Program-made: the position numbers and the translations under genes
The notes under the pieces: model-generated
The model's input: only the letters and a program-made list of their open reading frames with translations
What the model was told of the DNA's origin: nothing
The model's database searches: none
Shown here: positions 1 to 6,830 of the stretch, piece after piece
Layout: every line of letters starts with the position of its first letter
Position numbering within the stretch: the first letter of the stretch is position 1
DNA from: a virus
Virus record (IMG/VR): IMGVR_UViG_3300042934_001305
Span: 1-30,622 of that record
Strand: one strand, 5' to 3'
Length of the DNA stretch: 30,622 bases

Positions 1-273
1 ATGTTGACTTTACGAGATGAATTTGGCAATACTTTTAAAGCTATTACAACCACTGAGCCAAAATTAAACAGCCGCTCAAAATGGCATTCAGTTATAAAGT
101 ATATTAATAATGAAGCAATTACTTTTCACTTTGTAAGAGGTAATGGATCAAGCTTCTATTTCTTGTATAAGGATATTTGGCATAGGGTGATTAAGACAAG
201 TATTATATATGAAGATATTCCAACAAAGTATACTATTATACTGGAAGACTGGTACTACCTACATAACAAATAA
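1..273 (+). CDS. Hypothetical protein, possibly truncated at the window edge
   Basis: An open frame of 90 codons begins with ATG at the first base of the window, so the true start may lie further upstream. The product is soluble-looking, rich in aromatic and charged residues (several Trp, Tyr and Phe), with no signal peptide or membrane segment and no motif I recognise. It is one of very few plus-strand genes here and converges on the minus-strand gene ending at 281, with only 7 bases between the stop codons. It lies left of the phage late-operon terminators, so it may be host DNA or a left-end accessory gene. That it is a real gene rests on the length of the frame in AT-rich DNA and its gene-like composition. 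Confidence 0.5.
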   Translation: MLTLRDEFGNTFKAITTTEPKLNSRSKWHSVIKYINNEAITFHFVRGNGSSFYFLYKDIWHRVIKTSIIYEDIPTKYTIILEDWYYLHNK

Positions 274-280
274 TATAAAT

Positions 281-541
281 CTACATCAAATACCACATAC
301 AGCTATTGTTATCAAACATCAGTTTGAATGGCACTCTTAAGCCATCAATTATACATTCACATTTATAATGAAAGGTCCTTCCAGCAGGATTATTCATCGA
401 TGCAAATACCTTTTTTGTCTCTTGCTCCATTATCTTATTTACTTTTATGACATGTTTTCCTTCTTTATCTTCAAATCTAATTCGTATTGGTTTAAGCCCA
501 CCTTTACCGTCACAATCAGCTATACACTCTACAGGTCTCAT
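281..541 (-). CDS. Small conserved clostridial protein (MRPVE type), 86 aa
   Basis: The frame is open upstream to 700, but the ATG at 541 is chosen because GGAGGG precedes it at normal spacing and because the product then starts MRPVE. That N-terminus, followed by a PIRIRFED-like strand, an IKVNKI strand and a C-terminal MWYL, matches from memory a family of small clostridial proteins of unknown function of about this length. Those proteins share the layout MRPVE-(x)n-P(I/L)RFR-(x)n-IKVDK(I/V)-(x)n-CKWFL. No catalytic motif is visible. It is probably a cytosolic single-domain beta-rich protein. It sits behind a LexA-like box overlapping a promoter, which suggests induction by DNA damage. It may be host DNA flanking the prophage or a phage accessory gene. 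Confidence 0.75.
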   Translation of the reverse strand: MRPVECIADCDGKGGLKPIRIRFEDKEGKHVIKVNKIMEQETKKVFASMNNPAGRTFHYKCECIIDGLRVPFKLMFDNNSCMWYLM

Positions 542-568
542 GCTATCCCTCCAAGAGCTTTTTAGTAT

Positions 569-597
569 ATTATACCAAACATACGTTCTGCATAAAA
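569..597 (-). promoter_or_regulatory. Promoter with LexA-like operator upstream of the MRPVE gene
   Basis: On the minus strand a perfect TATAAT (574 to 569) lies 28 bases upstream of the start codon at 541. Just upstream, 588 to 577 reads GAACGTATGTTT, which fits the Firmicute LexA pattern GAAC-N4-GTTY. It falls between the -10 and a weak -35 (TTTTAT, 597 to 592), a usual position for a LexA operator. The site is seen directly; LexA binding is inferred. Confidence 0.55.
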
Positions 598-622
598 GTA
601 TAAACAAATATATACTTTTATG
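591..622. repeat. Perfect 12-bp inverted repeat with 8-bp spacer
   Basis: CATAAAAGTATA (591-602) and TATACTTTTATG (611-622) are exact reverse complements around an 8-bp spacer. The dyad sits directly upstream of the LexA-like box, overlapping the -35 of the promoter for the gene at 281-541. There is no T-run, so it is not a terminator. It could be a repressor operator, or a core site for a tyrosine recombinase, which typically has arms of 11-13 bp around 6-8 bp. Confidence 0.6.
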
Positions 623-670
623 TAACAGTTTATTGATTAATAAATATAATATTAGTATACTGTTGTCTGA

Positions 671-692
671 CTTTACACCTACTTTACACCTA
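671..692. repeat. Two perfect tandem copies of an 11-bp unit
   Basis: The unit CTTTACACCTA occurs twice without a gap (671-681 and 682-692). The one-helical-turn period would place two identical protein contacts on the same DNA face. It lies about 140 bp upstream of the gene at 281-541. No protein can be assigned. Confidence 0.5.
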
Positions 693-738
693 TAATACAC
701 TTTTGTATTCTGTATTATAATGTATAAATGTTCATTGC

Positions 739-774
739 AAAAAAAGAATAGCCGATTTTGAATTGCCGGCTATT
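739..774 (-). terminator. Rho-independent terminator after the 39-codon gene
   Basis: AATAGCCG (747-754) pairs with CGGCTATT (767-774) across a 12-nt loop. On the minus strand the stem is followed by C and then seven T residues (745-739). It lies 15 bases downstream of the small gene ending at 789. Confidence 0.75.
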
Positions 775-788
775 AATAAGATATAAAA

Positions 789-908
789 CTACTTGTTAAA
801 TATTACTATAGTTATTTGTTGAATTTGTTCATATTGTTTAGTGTTAGTTGTTAGACTGCGCAAAAGCCTTACAACTAATTTATTAAAAAACATTTTCAAC
901 ACTTGCAT
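789..908 (-). CDS. Orphan small peptide, 39 aa
   Basis: A 39-codon frame starts with ATG at 908 behind AAGGGGGGAT, and ends with TAG 15 bases before a good terminator. It therefore forms a complete single-gene unit between the strong terminator of the late operon (1004-1037) and the terminator at 739-774. The peptide begins MQVLKMFFNKLVVRLLRSLT and continues with a polar Gln/Thr-rich tail. The first half could form a cationic amphipathic helix, with about +5 charge among the first 17 residues. No family is recognised. It could be a small membrane-active peptide, or chance coding in a leader of a small RNA that ends at the same terminator. Confidence 0.45.
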   Translation of the reverse strand: MQVLKMFFNKLVVRLLRSLTTNTKQYEQIQQITIVIFNK

Positions 909-1003
909 TTTTATCCCCCCTTATAATATATGTATTTGGGGATTTTTTTTATTAACAATATCATTTTATGAACAACAGCAGATAATGTACCAAGAAAACT
1001 CCA

Positions 1004-1037
1004 AAAAATAAAAAAAGGTGCAGCCTAAGCTACACCT
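1004..1037 (-). terminator. Strong terminator ending the phage late operon
   Basis: The minus strand shows a 9-bp stem with one mismatch (AGGTGTAGC/GCTGCACCT, 1037-1029 with 1024-1016) and a TTAG loop. It is followed by TTTTTTATTTTTT. It overlaps the last codons of the subtilisin-like gene, closing the lysis end of the operon. Confidence 0.9.
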
Positions 1038-2148
1038 CAATCTCAAATGTTGCAGTTTTACTTAATAGATCCCAACTTGCTTGACCGCCTATGGCCTCTG
1101 TGAATACTCTAGCTGGTACTACAAAGTGTCCAGGAGGTACTGCGTATGGCGCAACAGGGGATACAATAGTTTCTCCGTTAACAATTACATTATGGTTTCC
1201 ATCTTGCATCTTGATTACGATCTTACTAATAGTTGGATTAAGAGTGCAGAAGCCTGCTCCTGTTTTCATATCCACCCCTGCCTCAGCCAAGTCTATTGTA
1301 TTAAGCTTCAAAATCTCATATAGAGTCGCCTCGGGCATATACTTGCCAAACATAGCTTTGTACTTGCTGACCATTAATGCAGCTATACCCGCTACATGAG
1401 GAGTTGCCATCGATGTTCCATTATAAGCAATATATCCACCTTGACGATTTGCTGATAATACATCAACGCCTATTTGACATAGATCAACCTCTTTAGATAG
1501 AGTACTAAACAAAGCAGACTTCTTATTGATATCAACTGCCCCTACTGTAATTACCTCTTGAAAACATGCAGGGTATAGAATAGTTTCCGCTCCAGTATTC
1601 CCAGAAGCAACAATAACTGCAATCCCCGATTCAACTAGATTGTTTATCGCTGCCTCATATTGCTGCAATAACCATGGCACAGACTGTAGATATTCACCGC
1701 TGCATGATAAACTCATATTGACTATATCAACTCTTTTGCCGTTTGAATCTCGCCATTGGAGTACATATTCAAGCGCTTTGATTACATCATCAACAGTGCC
1801 TTCGCCTAACGCATTAAATACCTTAATTGGTAATATCTTTGCCTTTGGAGCAATGCCGCAATTCTTACCTACAATTGTACCTGCAACGTGGGTACCGTGT
1901 CCCATATCATCGCTAGAATCCTTGGTGCATAATCCTGATTGGACAAAATAAGTACCCTGCAGCAGTCTATCCTCTAACTCAGGATGAGGAGTTACTCCTG
2001 AGTCGATGACTGCTACTATGGTATCCTGTCCATAGTAGCCTTGGCTATAATATTTCTTTCGACCTGACTGATTTAAAAAATTAAAGGCATCCTTGTTGGG
2101 TACCTGTACTGCAGTAGTTTGTATAATATCTATATTTAGTTGTTTCAT
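1030..2148 (-). CDS. Subtilisin-like serine protease (S8) with C-terminal stalk-like domain
   Basis: The 372-aa product carries a complete subtilase triad: Asp49 in AVIDSG, His84 in GHGTHVAG and Ser246 in GTSMATPHVAG, with the oxyanion Asn183 in ASGN. There is no signal peptide and no propeptide domain. The N-terminus before the first catalytic strand is only about 40 residues, like intracellular subtilisins of Bacillus. Residues about 308-372 resemble the copper amine oxidase N-terminal (stalk) domain, with VNGE, VVPARVF, GGQASWD and a final TATFEIEV. That domain is commonly attached to surface proteins of clostridia. The gene is the last of the late operon, two bases downstream of the endolysin and with its own GAGGTG site. 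A role in release or in processing host surface or virion proteins is inferred. The protease call is firm; the phage role is open. Confidence 0.9.
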   Translation of the reverse strand: MKQLNIDIIQTTAVQVPNKDAFNFLNQSGRKKYYSQGYYGQDTIVAVIDSGVTPHPELEDRLLQGTYFVQSGLCTKDSSDDMGHGTHVAGTIVGKNCGIAPKAKILPIKVFNALGEGTVDDVIKALEYVLQWRDSNGKRVDIVNMSLSCSGEYLQSVPWLLQQYEAAINNLVESGIAVIVASGNTGAETILYPACFQEVITVGAVDINKKSALFSTLSKEVDLCQIGVDVLSANRQGGYIAYNGTSMATPHVAGIAALMVSKYKAMFGKYMPEATLYEILKLNTIDLAEAGVDMKTGAGFCTLNPTISKIVIKMQDGNHNVIVNGETIVSPVAPYAVPPGHFVVPARVFTEAIGGQASWDLLSKTATFEIEV

Positions 2149-2150
2149 CG

Positions 2151-2786
2151 CTACACCTCTTTAAATACTTTCGCAATTTTAATAAAGCATTGGTCTAAGA
2201 ATTTTACAGTATTACATTGCTCCATCCAGTAATCTATGTCTATACCAGATTTAGATATGAAAGCAAGTGCTTCAACTAAAGTCATCTCTGATTCTTCATA
2301 TACTATATAAGGGCATTTTAACCAGTGAGTCCATGCGGTAGCACCAGCCCCTTTTAATGGTGTTTGAATGACTCCATACTTAGTACCATGTGCTTCTATA
2401 ACTTGGCCATCACCAATATAAACTCCTATATGACCATCCTTCCACACGCATATACCAGGCATGTCAGGCATAGTAGAAATAGTACCCTTTTCTTTGGCAA
2501 TAGTGTACATTCTATTAGCACTTACATCAGTTTTCAGATTGTATTTTATTACGCCGTCTATGGTCCAGTAGTAGCCCTTTATAAGACCTACACAGTCAGT
2601 AGTCTTTCTTCCCAACCAGGTCTTTGATATAAATTCTTTGTATTTTCCAACGCCATCAGGATACTGTTCCAATTTATGGCTGAATAATAGATCAGTAAGT
2701 AGCAGGCCAAATGTTCCCCATACATAGCCCCACCTCTCAACTCGTGCAATCTTCACATATTCCACGAGGCCTTTATTTGTTAGCAT
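2151..2786 (-). CDS. Endolysin, NlpC/P60-family peptidoglycan endopeptidase
   Basis: The 211-aa product has the NlpC/P60 (C40) signature. The catalytic Cys65 lies in TTDCVGLIKG, His119 in DGHIGVYIGDG, and His133 in VIEAHG is the likely third polar residue. Such enzymes cut gamma-D-Glu-diamino acid or related stem-peptide bonds in peptidoglycan. No signal peptide is present, as expected for an endolysin released through a holin. The last 45 or so residues form an extra helical tail (MTLVEALAFISKSGIDIDYW and onward) that may bind the wall or regulate the enzyme. It follows two holin-like genes and precedes the subtilisin-like gene, so it is part of the lysis cassette. An attenuator-like hairpin lies just upstream. 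Confidence 0.85.
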   Translation of the reverse strand: MLTNKGLVEYVKIARVERWGYVWGTFGLLLTDLLFSHKLEQYPDGVGKYKEFISKTWLGRKTTDCVGLIKGYYWTIDGVIKYNLKTDVSANRMYTIAKEKGTISTMPDMPGICVWKDGHIGVYIGDGQVIEAHGTKYGVIQTPLKGAGATAWTHWLKCPYIVYEESEMTLVEALAFISKSGIDIDYWMEQCNTVKFLDQCFIKIAKVFKEV

Positions 2787-2801
2787 TTAGCTCACCTCCA
2801 A

Positions 2802-2830
2802 AAATAAAGGAGCAGGCAGTTGCCTACTCC
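2802..2830 (-). terminator. Terminator or attenuator between holin-like gene and endolysin
   Basis: GGAGCAGGCA (2809-2818) pairs with TGCCTACTCC (2821-2830) with one mismatch and a 2-base minimal loop. On the minus strand TTTATTTTT follows. It overlaps the stop region of the gene ending at 2824 and would reduce transcription into the endolysin. Confidence 0.65.
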
Positions 2831-3159
2831 AGTTTATAAGTATCATTAATTATTCCATCATCAATATAATCGCCTAATTTTGAATATAATGTCCTTACAA
2901 ATATTCTAATACCCTTTTCACCTAAAAGCGTTCTCAGAGCTAAAGGCAGATACTGCAATGCTAATTTAACAACATACTCTTCTTGCTGGTTGCCATTCTT
3001 CAGTACCTGATCCTTTGCATATCTTTTTGCCTGGGCTATACCAGCATATATAATCTTCTTTGCTTTCTCCCACTCAAGCAAGCAAAACAGAATGCCTGAT
3101 ATTGCTAAGAATATAATGAATCTCCATTCCCATAGTAAAGATAATATTTTTTCTAACAT
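2824..3159 (-). CDS. Holin-like small membrane protein
   Basis: The product has 111 aa, with one strong membrane segment at residues about 12-29 (WRFIIFLAISGILFCLLEW). A basic amphipathic region (AKRYAKDQVLKNG) and a second helix around LQYLPLALRTLLGEKG follow. This layout, one N-terminal membrane helix then a long cytosolic tail, recalls the LLH-type phage holins that sit next to endolysins. The position between the tail genes and the NlpC/P60 endolysin supports a role in lysis. The AAGGAGAG ribosome site is well placed before the ATG at 3159. Holin function is inferred from position and topology, not from a distinctive motif. Confidence 0.6.
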   Translation of the reverse strand: MLEKILSLLWEWRFIIFLAISGILFCLLEWEKAKKIIYAGIAQAKRYAKDQVLKNGNQQEEYVVKLALQYLPLALRTLLGEKGIRIFVRTLYSKLGDYIDDGIINDTYKLE

Positions 3160-3185
3160 TTCTCATCTCTCCTTTATTATATTTT

Positions 3186-3497
3186 TTATTTCTTTTTCTC
3201 TGTTGGAAGGTCCTTAAGTCTTTCCACAAGTTCTGTCACTGTTCCATTGCCGCCTAGTGCGTGGTATTGGGTATACAAGGCGGTTATATTATCTAATGCA
3301 TATATAGGACAGCAACCTTTTTCTTGGTAGTGATTGTAACATTGCACTATCCTATCTCTTAAAAGAGCTTGTATACCTAACTTTATTGCGTCTTGCTCTT
3401 TTACCTTGCTTGATAACCTTTTGTATCCTGCTGCCAATCCAGTACTAATAATACAAAATAGTACCTCAACCCAATACCTAAGTATCCACTCTTGCAT
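3186..3497 (-). CDS. Holin-like phage membrane protein, 103 aa
   Basis: The start is placed at the ATG at 3497, because GGAGGTG lies four bases upstream; the frame is open six codons further. The N-terminus (MQEWILRYWVEVLFCIISTG) forms one membrane helix. A soluble tail follows with LGIQALLRDRIVQCY, CCPIYALDNITALYTQYHAL and GGNGTVTELVERLKDLP. From memory, this tail matches a common family in clostridial and Lachnospiraceae prophages located at the lysis end and often labelled holin. It would act with the gene at 2824-3159 as a two-part membrane system, one possibly an antiholin. The family resemblance is good; the biochemical role is not shown by the sequence. Confidence 0.65.
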   Translation of the reverse strand: MQEWILRYWVEVLFCIISTGLAAGYKRLSSKVKEQDAIKLGIQALLRDRIVQCYNHYQEKGCCPIYALDNITALYTQYHALGGNGTVTELVERLKDLPTEKKK

Positions 3498-3517
3498 TCT
3501 GCACCTCCAAAGCATAA

Positions 3518-3545
3518 AATTAAGGAGCCCATTATTGAGCTCCTT
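3518..3545 (-). terminator. Weak terminator-like hairpin upstream of the lysis genes
   Basis: AAGGAGC (3522-3528) pairs with GCTCCTT (3539-3545) around a 10-nt loop. The minus-strand tail is AATTTTAT, a poor T-run. It may partially separate tail-fibre genes from lysis genes. Confidence 0.4.
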
Positions 3546-3574
3546 CTGTGTCGCAGTTTTGTCCTATGGTGTTA

Positions 3575-3736
3575 TTAAATGCCCTCTGTGTGAGTTAAGA
3601 TATAATCTTCTACGACAACTCTATACTCTGGGTTTGTTATATCATCAAGCACATATATATTGCCTGTCTTTGGATTGGTACCTCCGTTCAATATTCTTTC
3701 TGCTGCAATTCTGACAACTATCATATTTATTCCCAT
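3575..3736 (-). CDS. Small phage protein downstream of tail fibre, 53 aa
   Basis: This short frame starts with an ATG that overlaps the stop of the preceding gene (TAATG at 3738-3734), the same coupling used throughout this operon. The product includes VRIAAERILNGGTNP, KTGNIYVLDD and YRVVVEDYIL. That pattern I recall from small clostridial phage proteins encoded just after the tail fibre; their function is unknown. There is no membrane segment. The overlap, the position and the family-like sequence make this a real gene despite its size. Confidence 0.65.
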   Translation of the reverse strand: MGINMIVVRIAAERILNGGTNPKTGNIYVLDDITNPEYRVVVEDYILTHTEGI

Positions 3737-3960
3737 TATAAAATTCCTCCTGCTTGGCTGTCCGCCATTATTAATAATTGATTTTCAAGCTCCTCGTAAG
3801 TAGGTTTCTCTTCCTCTATCGGAGCGGGCTCATCAGTAAATACCAGGAAATCTCCTTCCGTTATGTTCTTAATTTCACAAAGTCTCATTCCTGGATTAAG
3901 GTCAATGTATGTTTGAAGGTCTTGCTGTCCGTCATACGGAATAGTTCTTGTATTGTACAC
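3736..3960 (-). CDS. Small tail-fibre-associated protein, 74 aa
   Basis: The gene starts with GTG at 3960 behind GAAGGAG. The product has a compact N-terminal half with PGMRLCEIKNI and GDFLVFTDEP. A proline/glutamate linker follows, then a C-terminal helix (PTYEELENQLLIMADSQAGG). The YEELENQLL-(x)n-GG ending is typical of small proteins found after tail fibres in clostridial prophages, where they may help fibre assembly or cap the fibre. That role is inferred from position only. It is translationally coupled to the next gene by a TAATG overlap. Confidence 0.65.
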   Translation of the reverse strand: MYNTRTIPYDGQQDLQTYIDLNPGMRLCEIKNITEGDFLVFTDEPAPIEEEKPTYEELENQLLIMADSQAGGIL

Positions 3961-3977
3961 AATATCACTCCTTCGGG

Positions 3978-5153
3978 TTATATAATTGTTTTTGCAGCGA
4001 GAGTTTCAGTTACAAAAATAAACATATCTCCCCATTGTGCAGCGTAACTGTCTGTGCCATCGGACGTTTTTGCATATAGTTGAATTAAATCTCCGTCGGC
4101 AATTGTAAAGTCCTCCGTATAAGTAGGACTTGCTCCTCCACTGCTGTACACACGTTCCGTACCGATTGCAATTCCGTTTTTATATACTCTTGCCGTAGCG
4201 ATACCTCCATTTGTACGCAAATTAAATTTAACTCTTATAGTTCCGTTTCTGTTCACTTCAATTTCGCTCTTTTTCGCATAAACAGTATTACTCATAGGGT
4301 TTGTACTAGTCGAACTAAAAATTAATATCTCTCCAGTCTGAGCGATTAAAGTTTCTCCGGCTGTTAATGGGATCTCAGTTAATGTCCCTGCTACAACTCC
4401 ACTGTCTGTACCTACTGTATATCCAGTAAGCGTTTGAGCCGCTCCTGCAGTACCATACTCACCTCCCTCACCCTGTAATATAAAATTTGTGCCATCATAT
4501 CTTAAAGTGTAAACTCCGTTAAGCCTCAACTTTCCTGCTGTCATAGCATAGCCTTTGCTATCTTGTATAGCTTTAGCTCCTTTTGCATTAACGTTTAAAG
4601 TTGCAACTCCGGTATTGGCAGCATGGATCTTAATTGCAAAACACATTCCAGCAGCATAAGCCACTATTGCAGGATTAGGTGTTAATGTATAAGTATTTGC
4701 TCCACCTGCTGTAACTCCATAACCAGGTTGTCTTACATAATCAGCCGTATGCGTATCAAGCGAAGCTTGTGTTGCTGCATTATCAGCTTTTGTCCCTTGT
4801 GCTGCTGTTGCATATGCTGTGCTTGCTGTATACGCGGCACTTCCTAGCCCAAGAATTGTTTTTATCTCAGCTAGAGTCTTTTTTACAAAAACCCCCGCTC
4901 CAGATGCTACAATAAAATCGTTTACAGCAGTTGCCAGTGATTTTCTTATATATTCTGTATGAGGATCCACAGTATTTATATGTACATCTACCTTTGCCTG
5001 TGCTCCTGCAGGAGTCTCCTTACTTGCTATAGCATCCTCATTAGCTTTCAATGCTTCATCAATTATTTCCATATTGCCGTTCTGGTCTTCTATATTAAAA
5101 CTTTCAGTACCTAAAGGCTTTTTCAGGTTATAATTCTCTGTGTAGTTAGGCAC
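3978..5153 (-). CDS. Tail fibre / receptor-binding protein
   Basis: The 391-aa product starts with a baseplate-attachment-like segment (YTENYNLKKPLGTESFNIED and an IIDEAL helix) typical of clostridial phage fibres. A low-complexity Ala/Thr-rich shaft with LGLGSAAYTASTAYATA follows at about residues 100-135. After about residue 265 comes a beta-rich C-terminal region ending in an Asp/Gly-rich jelly-roll-like part (YTEDFTIADGDLIQLYAKT). It would be a trimer at the baseplate that recognises the cell surface. It follows tail protein I with an 8-bp overlap, as expected for a P2 gpH position. The C-terminal part is likely to set host range and to vary between related phages. No chaperone domain or cleavage motif is seen. 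Confidence 0.8.
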   Translation of the reverse strand: MPNYTENYNLKKPLGTESFNIEDQNGNMEIIDEALKANEDAIASKETPAGAQAKVDVHINTVDPHTEYIRKSLATAVNDFIVASGAGVFVKKTLAEIKTILGLGSAAYTASTAYATAAQGTKADNAATQASLDTHTADYVRQPGYGVTAGGANTYTLTPNPAIVAYAAGMCFAIKIHAANTGVATLNVNAKGAKAIQDSKGYAMTAGKLRLNGVYTLRYDGTNFILQGEGGEYGTAGAAQTLTGYTVGTDSGVVAGTLTEIPLTAGETLIAQTGEILIFSSTSTNPMSNTVYAKKSEIEVNRNGTIRVKFNLRTNGGIATARVYKNGIAIGTERVYSSGGASPTYTEDFTIADGDLIQLYAKTSDGTDSYAAQWGDMFIFVTETLAAKTII

Positions 5154-5724
5154 TTAAATCACTCTCCCTTAATCCTGTATATGTATGCGCTGTAAGTTGA
5201 TCATTAGTGAAAGAAGTAAGTTCCTGATAGGTATTAAATATAATGATCAGTTCCAAATGAGATCGTACATTTTTTACTGCATTTACTGCCATAGCAAACT
5301 GTGTTGCAAGCTCTGTGTCAATAACTCCAGCCTTTACTGAAACTCTGAAGTTGTATGGATTTCCTCCATATTCAAACCATTCCTTGACTTCTGCATCTTG
5401 AAAGTAGTCCTTCATAGTTTCTTCAATGGCGTATAGGGTTCCACGATATCTATGTACCTTCAAAGACCTCTTTATGATCAATCTCTTAATCTCAGTTTCT
5501 GCCTTTGCATCATACCAATCCACATGCATGGACCACGCGAGCTCATCAAGGAGCTTATCATCCATAGTGTCAACACTGGCATATATAAGACATGTTTTTA
5601 CTTCATCGGCAAGTTGACGGAATTGAGGCTCAAGAGCTGCACACAAAGCTGCAGTCGTAGGATCCTGCTGCATGAATTTTGTCTGCAAACTCAACAGATT
5701 AATATTCTTTAAATCCATTGCCAT
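5146..5724 (-). CDS. Baseplate protein I (P2 gpI family)
   Basis: The 192-aa product matches the phage tail protein I family in size and pattern. It has an N-terminal helical part (LCAALEPQFRQLADEVK), the conserved DKLLDELAWSMHVDWYD segment at about residues 56-72, and then IIKRSLKVHRYRGTLYAIEE. The last of these is the best-known signature of the family. In P2, gpI joins gpJ at the baseplate edge and connects to the fibre. The ATG overlaps the stop of the J gene (TAATG), with GGAGGG upstream, and the 3' end overlaps the fibre gene by 8 bp. The context (J, I, fibre) is exactly that of a P2-type baseplate operon. Confidence 0.9.
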   Translation of the reverse strand: MAMDLKNINLLSLQTKFMQQDPTTAALCAALEPQFRQLADEVKTCLIYASVDTMDDKLLDELAWSMHVDWYDAKAETEIKRLIIKRSLKVHRYRGTLYAIEETMKDYFQDAEVKEWFEYGGNPYNFRVSVKAGVIDTELATQFAMAVNAVKNVRSHLELIIIFNTYQELTSFTNDQLTAHTYTGLRESDLSA

Positions 5725-6830
5725 TATTCCAGCCCTCCATAGGTGATAGTAATCGTTCCTGGTACTGCAACTTCATCTGTGTTAAGTACCGTATATACTG
5801 GAGAAGTCAACTCAATTCTACTTGCCATTGTCTGCATAATTCTATACCTTAGCTCATCTGGATTAATTGCTCGGCCAAGCTTTTCTCGCTGCCATATAAT
5901 ATATTGATCGATTGCACCACCTGGATCCTCAACTGCCTTTTTAATAGAAACCTCATCAGTCTGGCGTAAAGATGAAATGTAATATGTGAGCTCAATATTA
6001 TAAGTGACCTGTGTTGGGGCTGCTACTTGAACATTGTCTGTCAAAGGTCTTCGAGTTTTGGCATTACACGAATCAAAAACCTTATCAAGAATTGCTTGAT
6101 TTGGTATTACTCCTGCAAACAGTAATGGGATTATTTTTACCACTCCCGGTGTTGGCGAAGTAATTGCTACATCCGCAATTGTGCTATCTGCAGCTTTTGC
6201 CCAATATACATAGGCACCTTCTGGTCCTGCTACACTGTAACTCTCCGGAGCAAGTCTTATTCTTTCACGATAACTATCATCATCTTCAATATCTGCACCT
6301 CCAGCGCTGGTATCAACGTTTGTTACTGATGCCACATAAGCCACGGGATCTACAATGATTTTTATCTGTCCAGGTGAAAAGCCATTATACTTTACACCCG
6401 TTTCAATTGACTCAGCTATTATATCTCCACCGGTTTGACCAGCTTCAATTATCAATTCTTCTTTGGTGGAGAAATACAATAGCCCATCAGGTGTAGCCCT
6501 AGTACCCTGTGGCACTACTACTTCAAATGACTGTGGTGTTGATAAAGTAAAACGCAAAGTAACTAGCGACTTTTGAGCAGGAAGTCTGATGGTATCATAG
6601 AATTCTCCCAAAGAATCCAATACTGTCCCTGATGCATATCTCAATAAATTCTGTTTTCCAGTATTATTTATATCATTCTTTTGACCCACAATTATTGGTA
6701 CTAATTGCAATAAAAATATCCTGCGTTCATCGCCAGGATATAATGTTTCGCCTATAGCTTCTTCAAATGCTGCTATTAGCTCATTCTCAATTGTTTTTGC
6801 ATCTATCTCAATAAACTGCAGTTCGTTCAT
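5724..6830 (-). CDS. Baseplate J-like protein
   Basis: The 368-aa product is a Baseplate_J family protein, the wedge component equivalent to P2 gpJ or T4 gp6. Recognisable elements are the N-terminal GDERRIFLLQLVPIIVGQKN and LRYASGTVLDSLGEFY. Further on come RLPAQKSLVTLRFTLSTP, VPQGTRATPDG, DIEDDDSYRERIRLAPESYS (the most conserved stretch), GAYVYWAKAADSTIADVAI and a C-terminal LGRAINPDELRYRIM. The start overlaps the gp25-like stop (ATGA). The neighbours W/gp25 upstream and I downstream complete the baseplate wedge set. I see no frame interruption and the length is normal. Confidence 0.93.
   Translation of the reverse strand: MNELQFIEIDAKTIENELIAAFEEAIGETLYPGDERRIFLLQLVPIIVGQKNDINNTGKQNLLRYASGTVLDSLGEFYDTIRLPAQKSLVTLRFTLSTPQSFEVVVPQGTRATPDGLLYFSTKEELIIEAGQTGGDIIAESIETGVKYNGFSPGQIKIIVDPVAYVASVTNVDTSAGGADIEDDDSYRERIRLAPESYSVAGPEGAYVYWAKAADSTIADVAITSPTPGVVKIIPLLFAGVIPNQAILDKVFDSCNAKTRRPLTDNVQVAAPTQVTYNIELTYYISSLRQTDEVSIKKAVEDPGGAIDQYIIWQREKLGRAINPDELRYRIMQTMASRIELTSPVYTVLNTDEVAVPGTITITYGGLE

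Noticed and set aside
542-700. N-terminal extension of the MRPVE-type protein
   Set aside because: The extra 53 codons run through a promoter, a LexA-like box and a perfect dyad, while the ATG at 541 has GGAGGG and matches the family start.
913-950. Plus-strand hairpin ATCCCC/GGGGAT followed by eight T
   Set aside because: The 19-nt loop and short stem make it a poor terminator, and the 5' arm is the ribosome site of the minus-strand 39-codon gene; no plus-strand gene precedes it.
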